From Actinopolymorpha sp. NPDC004070 (lineage in GTDB: Bacteria; Actinomycetota; Actinomycetes; Propionibacteriales; Actinopolymorphaceae), in contig NZ_JBEXMJ010000006.1 in NCBI RefSeq assembly GCF_040610475.1, positions 1 to 64,000 on the forward strand: 64,000 bases of DNA. Reading direction: 5' to 3'. Below the pieces are notes generated by a model that was not told where the DNA came from, ran no database searches, and saw only the letters and a list, made by a program, of their open reading frames with translations. Each line of letters begins with the position of its first letter. Position 1 is the first letter of the stretch. Positions 60,712 to 64,000 of the stretch are shown piece by piece. The translations under genes and the position numbers were made by a program.

Positions 60712-61254
60712 CTACAGCCGCTCCAGGGCGGTGAGGTAGTCGCCGACCGCGCGGGCGTCCGGGATGGCGTTGACGACCTGCCAGCGGATCGTCCCGGTCC
60801 GGTCGATCACGAAGGTGCCGCGCAGCGCGCAGCCGCGGTCGGCGTCGAAGACGCCGTAGTCCCGGGCCACCGCGCCGTGCGGCCAGAAGTCCGACAGGAG
60901 CGGAAACGTCAGCGACTCGCGTTCGGCGAACACCCGCAGCGAGAACATCGAGTCGCAGGAGATCGCGAGCACCCGGGCGTCCAGAGAAGCGAGCCGCGGC
61001 TGGGCCTTCTGCAGCGCCTTCAGCTCCCCGGTGCAAACCCCGGTGAACGCGAACGGGTAGAAGACCACGACGGTGTGCAGGGCTGCCGCCCGGCCGGCAT
61101 CGGCCGTGTCACCCGAGCGGCCCGTGCCCTGGGCCTCGTCCCCGAGGAGGCGTACCTGCGCCCCGTGCTGGTCGTTCAGCGCGAAGTCCGGCGCCTGCGC
61201 ACCGACCCCCGGCATCTGCGGATGCTGCGGGTGCTGCGTCGTGGCCGCGTCCAC
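60712..61254 (-). CDS. AhpE-like peroxiredoxin
   Basis: This 180-residue thiol peroxidase has the peroxidatic Cys74 in FYPFAFTGVCTGE. The downstream ISCDS cysteine could be the resolving or a structural residue. It has a ~20-residue Gly/Ala/Asp insertion (40-60) between the first strands, absent from the ~153-residue M. tuberculosis AhpE. The GTG at 61254 with GGGAGGG 7 nt upstream gives a Gln/His/Pro-rich lead. Neighbouring DUF3052 and aceE reproduce the mycobacterial order. Confidence 0.92.
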   Translation of the reverse strand: MDAATTQHPQHPQMPGVGAQAPDFALNDQHGAQVRLLGDEAQGTGRSGDTADAGRAAALHTVVVFYPFAFTGVCTGELKALQKAQPRLASLDARVLAISCDSMFSLRVFAERESLTFPLLSDFWPHGAVARDYGVFDADRGCALRGTFVIDRTGTIRWQVVNAIPDARAVGDYLTALERL

Positions 61255-61302
61255 GGCACGTCCCTCCCTCTCCCGGGTTCCGGATGCCCGGTTCACGCGT
61301 AA

Positions 61303-61340
61303 GGCGTTCGCCGGCCGTCGTCCCACAGCCGGCGAACGCC
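61303..61340. terminator. 13-bp perfect hairpin downstream of the DUF3052 gene
   Basis: GGCGTTCGCCGGC, a 12-nt loop and GCCGGCGAACGCC pair perfectly. It has no U-run and lies between DUF3052 and the peroxiredoxin start, both minus strand, so it probably separates the two transcripts. Confidence 0.6.
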
Positions 61341-61361
61341 GCCGCACACACGATTCAGCGC

Positions 61362-61403
61362 CTGCCGGGTCCTCAGCGCTGCCGGGTCCTCAGCGCTGCC
61401 GGG
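61362..61403. repeat. 17-bp tandem repeat overlapping the DUF3052 stop
   Basis: CTGCCGGGTCCTCAGCG is present at 61362-61378 and 61379-61395 with a partial third copy. Copy 2 contains the functional stop, so copy 1 duplicates the gene's last codons. Confidence 0.9.
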
Positions 61404-61821
61404 ACTTCGGCGTGGCCAGCCGGGTGCCGAGCCAGTCCGGCGCCACGGACTTGCTGGTCGTCGTGGCCAGACCCGCGGTGGGCGCCGACTCGGAGATGTC
61501 GCTGGCCTCGACGTAGCCGTCCCGGCCCACCTTCGGTGTCAACAGCCAGATGACACCGCCGTCGGTGAGGTCCGGTTTGGTGTCGACCAGCGCGTCCACC
61601 AGGTCGCCGTCGTCCTCCCGCCACCACAAGATGACCGCGTCGACCACCTCGTCGTAGTCCTCGTCCACGAGGTCGTTCCCGGTGTGCTCTTCGATCGCCC
61701 GGCGCAGGTCTTCGTCACAGTCCTCGTCCCAACCGAGCTCCTGCACCACCATGCCGGGCCGTAGACCCAGCCGCTCTGCTGGCCCAGACTGGCCTTCGGC
61801 CTCGCCTGCGGTCGCGCTCAC
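61390..61821 (-). CDS. DUF3052 family protein
   Basis: This 143-residue acidic protein has LRPGMVVQELGWDEDCDEDLR, EDYDEVVDAVILWWREDDGDL and a C-terminal basic tail. It is conserved in actinobacteria next to ahpE and aceE (M. tuberculosis Rv2239c position) and of unknown function. GGAGGG 8 nt before the GTG at 61821 defines the start. The 3' end is tandemly duplicated. Confidence 0.9.
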   Translation of the reverse strand: MSATAGEAEGQSGPAERLGLRPGMVVQELGWDEDCDEDLRRAIEEHTGNDLVDEDYDEVVDAVILWWREDDGDLVDALVDTKPDLTDGGVIWLLTPKVGRDGYVEASDISESAPTAGLATTTSKSVAPDWLGTRLATPKSRQR

Positions 61822-61963
61822 GAGTCCCGCCCTCCATTTCTCCGAATTACGTGTTGGCCGGTAGTCCAGCGCCCCGGCGCGTCGTACGCAAGTGCCCACG
61901 GTGTGTCGTACCCCGCGTCCACCCGTCGCGACTTGTCGCTCATACGGACAGTCTCGGGCAGTC

Positions 61964-62404
61964 TCAGCCCCGGAGCAGTGACAACCGGACCTTTCGCCGC
62001 GGATTGTCGCGGTTGGTGTCGACCAGGCACACGCGCTGCCAGGTGCCGAGCGCCAACCGGCCGGCCACGACAGGAAGCGTTGCATACGGCGGAACGAACG
62101 CGGGCACCACGTGGTCGCGGCCGTGTCCGGGCGAACCGTGCCGGTGCCGCCAGCCGAAGTCGGCCGGCAACACCGCGCCGAGCACGGCGAGCAGGTCGTC
62201 GTCGCTTCCGGAGCCGGTCTCGATCACGGCCACGCCGGCGGTCGCGTGCGGGGCGAACACGTGCAGGAGCCCGTCGGCATCCTCGGTTCCGTCGGCGCCG
62301 TCAGCGCCGTCGAAGGCCGACGCGAGGAACCGCTCGCACTCGTCGGTGAGGTCGAGCACCACCTCGCCGGAGCCGGTGCGGACCTCCACGATCTCACTGC
62401 GCAT
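61964..62404 (-). CDS. YjbQ family (UPF0047) protein
   Basis: This 146-residue protein has the family core: HVFAPHATAGVAVIE, then HGRDHVVPAFVPP and the C-terminal GTWQRVCLVDTNRDNPRRKV. Members show weak thiamine-phosphate synthase activity and often bind metal through the conserved histidines; the physiological role is unclear. GAAAGG upstream supports the ATG at 62404. It is divergent from aceE. Confidence 0.88.
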   Translation of the reverse strand: MRSEIVEVRTGSGEVVLDLTDECERFLASAFDGADGADGTEDADGLLHVFAPHATAGVAVIETGSGSDDDLLAVLGAVLPADFGWRHRHGSPGHGRDHVVPAFVPPYATLPVVAGRLALGTWQRVCLVDTNRDNPRRKVRLSLLRG

Positions 62405-62760
62405 ATCGGCCTTTCGGGGCGAGAGCGGTCGAGAACGGACAACTTTGGGTGAGTACTGACCGCAACGGTGGTTTCCGGCATGGTGCCCGAGTCCGGAAAC
62501 AGACCAGACACTGGTACCCGCCCGCGGATGGGACGACGTAGGGTTGGCTCCCGGTTTCGCCCTGACGCCGGTGCGGGCTCTGGGTCGAGGCCACGGGCCG
62601 CCACCATGGCCCGGTGTCGGCGTTCGGCCCCCGGAAAGGCACCACCGGGACCGGGGACGACTCCTGCTCTCCCGCGAGAGACTATGAGAGTCAGGACGAC
62701 GATGCACTACCTGGCACTACCTGGTGGGAGCACCCCCACACCCCCGAGAAAGGGATCGCC
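62405..62760. promoter_or_regulatory. divergent yjbQ-aceE intergenic region with inverted repeats
   Basis: This 356-nt stretch holds no gene. It contains GTTTCCGG-N14-CCGGAAAC (62471-62500) and ACCAG-ACA-CTGGT (62503-62515), both perfect inverted repeats that could bind a regulator of pyruvate dehydrogenase. A direct repeat of ACTACCTGG lies near 62706-62722. Confidence 0.4.
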
Positions 62761-64000
62761 GTGGCTTCCGGAGCAGAGCGTAGGCCCATCATCACAGATG
62801 GACTTCCCACCCAGCTCCCCGACATCGATCCGGACGAGACCCGTGAATGGATCGAGTCGCTCGACGCGGTACTCGACGAGCGCGGACAGGAGCGTGCGCG
62901 CTACCTGATGCTGCGCCTGCTGGAACGCGCGCGCGAGCGGCAGGTGGGCGTCCCCGCGTTGCGGAGCACCGACTACATCAACAGCATCCCGCCCGACCGC
63001 GAGCCGTGGTTCCCCGGCGACGAGCACGTCGAACGCCGCATCCGCGCCTACATCCGCTGGAACGCCGCGATCATGGTGTCGCGCGCCAACCGCAAGGGCC
63101 TGGAGGTCGGCGGGCACATCGCCACCTACCAGTCCGCGGCCAGCCTGTACGAGGTGGGCTTCAACCACTTCTTCCGCGGCAAGGACCACCCCGGCGGCGG
63201 CGACCAGATCTTCATCCAGGGCCACGCGTCCCCGGGCATCTACGCCCGCGCGTTCCTGGAGGGCCGGCTGAGCGAGGACCAGCTGAACGCCTTCCGCCAG
63301 GAGGTGTCGCAGGGCGCCGGCAACGGCCTGTCCAGCTACCCGCACCCGCGGCTGATGCCGAACTTCTGGGAGTTCCCCACCGTCTCGATGGGGCTCACCG
63401 CGGTCAACGCGATCTACCAGGCGCGGTTCAACCGCTACCTCCGCAACCGCGGGATCAAGGACACCAGCCAGCAGCACGTGTGGGCGTTCCTCGGTGATGG
63501 CGAGATGAGCGAGCCGGAGTCCCTCGGCGCGATCGGGGTGGCGTCGCGGGAGGAGCTGGACAACCTCACGTTCGTCATCAACTGCAACCTCCAGCAGCTC
63601 GACGGTCCGGTGCGCGGCAACGGCAAGGTGATCCAGGAGCTGGAGTCCTACTTCCGGGGCGCCGGGTGGAACGTCATCAAGGTCATCTGGGGCCGCGACT
63701 GGGACCCGCTGCTGGCCCAGGACGTCGACGGCGTGCTGGTCAACAAGATGAACACCACCCCCGACGGTCAGTTCCAGACGTTCTCGGTGGAGACCGGGGA
63801 GTACATCCGCGAGCACTTCTTCGGCGGTGACCGGCGTCTGGGCAAGATGGTCGAGGGGCTGTCCGACGACGACCTGCGCAAGCTCTCGCGCGGCGGCCAC
63901 GACTACCGCAAGGTCTACGCCGCGTTCAAGGCGGCGACCGAGCACGTCGGCCAGCCGACGGTCATCCTGGCGCACACGATCAAGGGCTGGACGATCGAGG
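62761..64000 (+). CDS. aceE: pyruvate dehydrogenase E1 component, homodimeric type (partial)
   Basis: The gene is open at the right edge, so only the first 413 codons are seen. The enzyme decarboxylates pyruvate with thiamine diphosphate and feeds E2 lipoyl groups. The TPP-binding motif [10 protein letters not shown]...[11 protein letters not shown], the [15 protein letters not shown] segment and HTIKGWTIE are present. GTG at 62761 follows AAAGGGATCGCC. Homodimeric AceE is normal for actinobacteria. The end of the gene lies outside the window. Confidence 0.97.
   Translation, partial: MASGAERRPIITDGLPTQLPDIDPDETREWIESLDAVLDERGQERARYLMLRLLERARERQVGVPALRSTDYINSIPPDREPWFPGDEHVERRIRAYIRWNAAIMVSRANRKGLEVGGHIATYQSAASLYEVGFNHFFRGKDHPGGGDQIFIQGHASPGIYARAFLEGRLSEDQLNAFRQEVSQGAGNGLSSYPHPRLMPNFWEFPTVSMGLTAVNAIYQARFNRYLRNRGIKDTSQQHVWAFLGDGEMSEPESLGAIGVASREELDNLTFVINCNLQQLDGPVRGNGKVIQELESYFRGAGWNVIKVIWGRDWDPLLAQDVDGVLVNKMNTTPDGQFQTFSVETGEYIREHFFGGDRRLGKMVEGLSDDDLRKLSRGGHDYRKVYAAFKAATEHVGQPTVILAHTIKGWTIE

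Overview
The window is a high-GC chromosome segment of an actinobacterium. The G/C-ending codon use, the frequent GTG starts, the argCJBDFRGH order, homodimeric pyruvate dehydrogenase E1 (aceE) and the class A RNase P RNA all fit. Gene content resembles Propionibacteriales such as Actinopolymorpha or Kribbella, but this is a guess from content and no marker was compared. The left edge lies in the 5' leader of an rRNA operon that runs leftwards out of the window. The right edge cuts aceE.

Layout. (1) 1-692: rRNA leader with three tandem sigma-A promoters. (2) 693-11749, minus strand: arginine biosynthesis argC-J-B-D-F-R-G-H, then an alkyladenine DNA glycosylase and tyrS. Most junctions overlap by 1-4 nt, and the argC promoter is covered by two ARG-box palindromes. 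(3) 11856-22249: accessory genes sitting between argC and pheT, which are close neighbours in other actinobacteria: a peptide/oligosaccharide-type ABC importer with a fused double ATPase, an M50-type membrane protease, a metallo-beta-lactamase/Rieske fusion and an SDR. (4) 22320-28778: pheT, pheS, a TrmH/SpoU methylase, rplT, rpmI and infC. infC begins with ATC behind a structured leader that contains an intrinsic terminator. (5) 28800-38714: LpqC-type lipoprotein esterase, small P-loop kinase, CoA-transferase, heterodimeric ABC exporter, two-component system and a VanY-like carboxypeptidase. (6) 38859-46337: rnpB, an RNB ribonuclease, an ArsB-like permease with a His-tailed universal stress protein, and the conserved RNase H/phosphatase - zinc ribbon - Nif3 trio. 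(7) 46341-60532: a carbohydrate-acid island with CE15 glucuronoyl esterase, LarA homologue, sugar isomerase-like TIM barrels, Gfo/Idh dehydrogenases, a LacI regulator with a perfect operator, UxaC and UxuB. (8) 60570-64000: tRNA-Val(TAC), AhpE-like peroxiredoxin, DUF3052, YjbQ and the first two thirds or less of aceE.

How it works together. The arg block makes arginine from glutamate intermediates under ArgR control. The island appears to release and catabolise glucuronate: CE15 esterase, UxaC to fructuronate, UxuB to mannonate. No mannonate dehydratase (UxuA) is recognisable, but a LarA-family protein with intact nickel-cofactor residues sits in the operon. Mannonate and gluconate are C2 epimers, so the most interesting hypothesis here is a dehydratase-independent route in which the LarA homologue turns mannonate into gluconate.

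The window is also rich in unusual expression signals. It has an ATC start (infC), a CTG start (zinc-ribbon gene), a TTG start (argJ), a set of genes whose -10 box lies exactly 6 nt before the start codon (leaderless candidates), and an 11-codon leaderless uORF coupled to a permease. Several short tandem duplications sit exactly at gene 3' ends.
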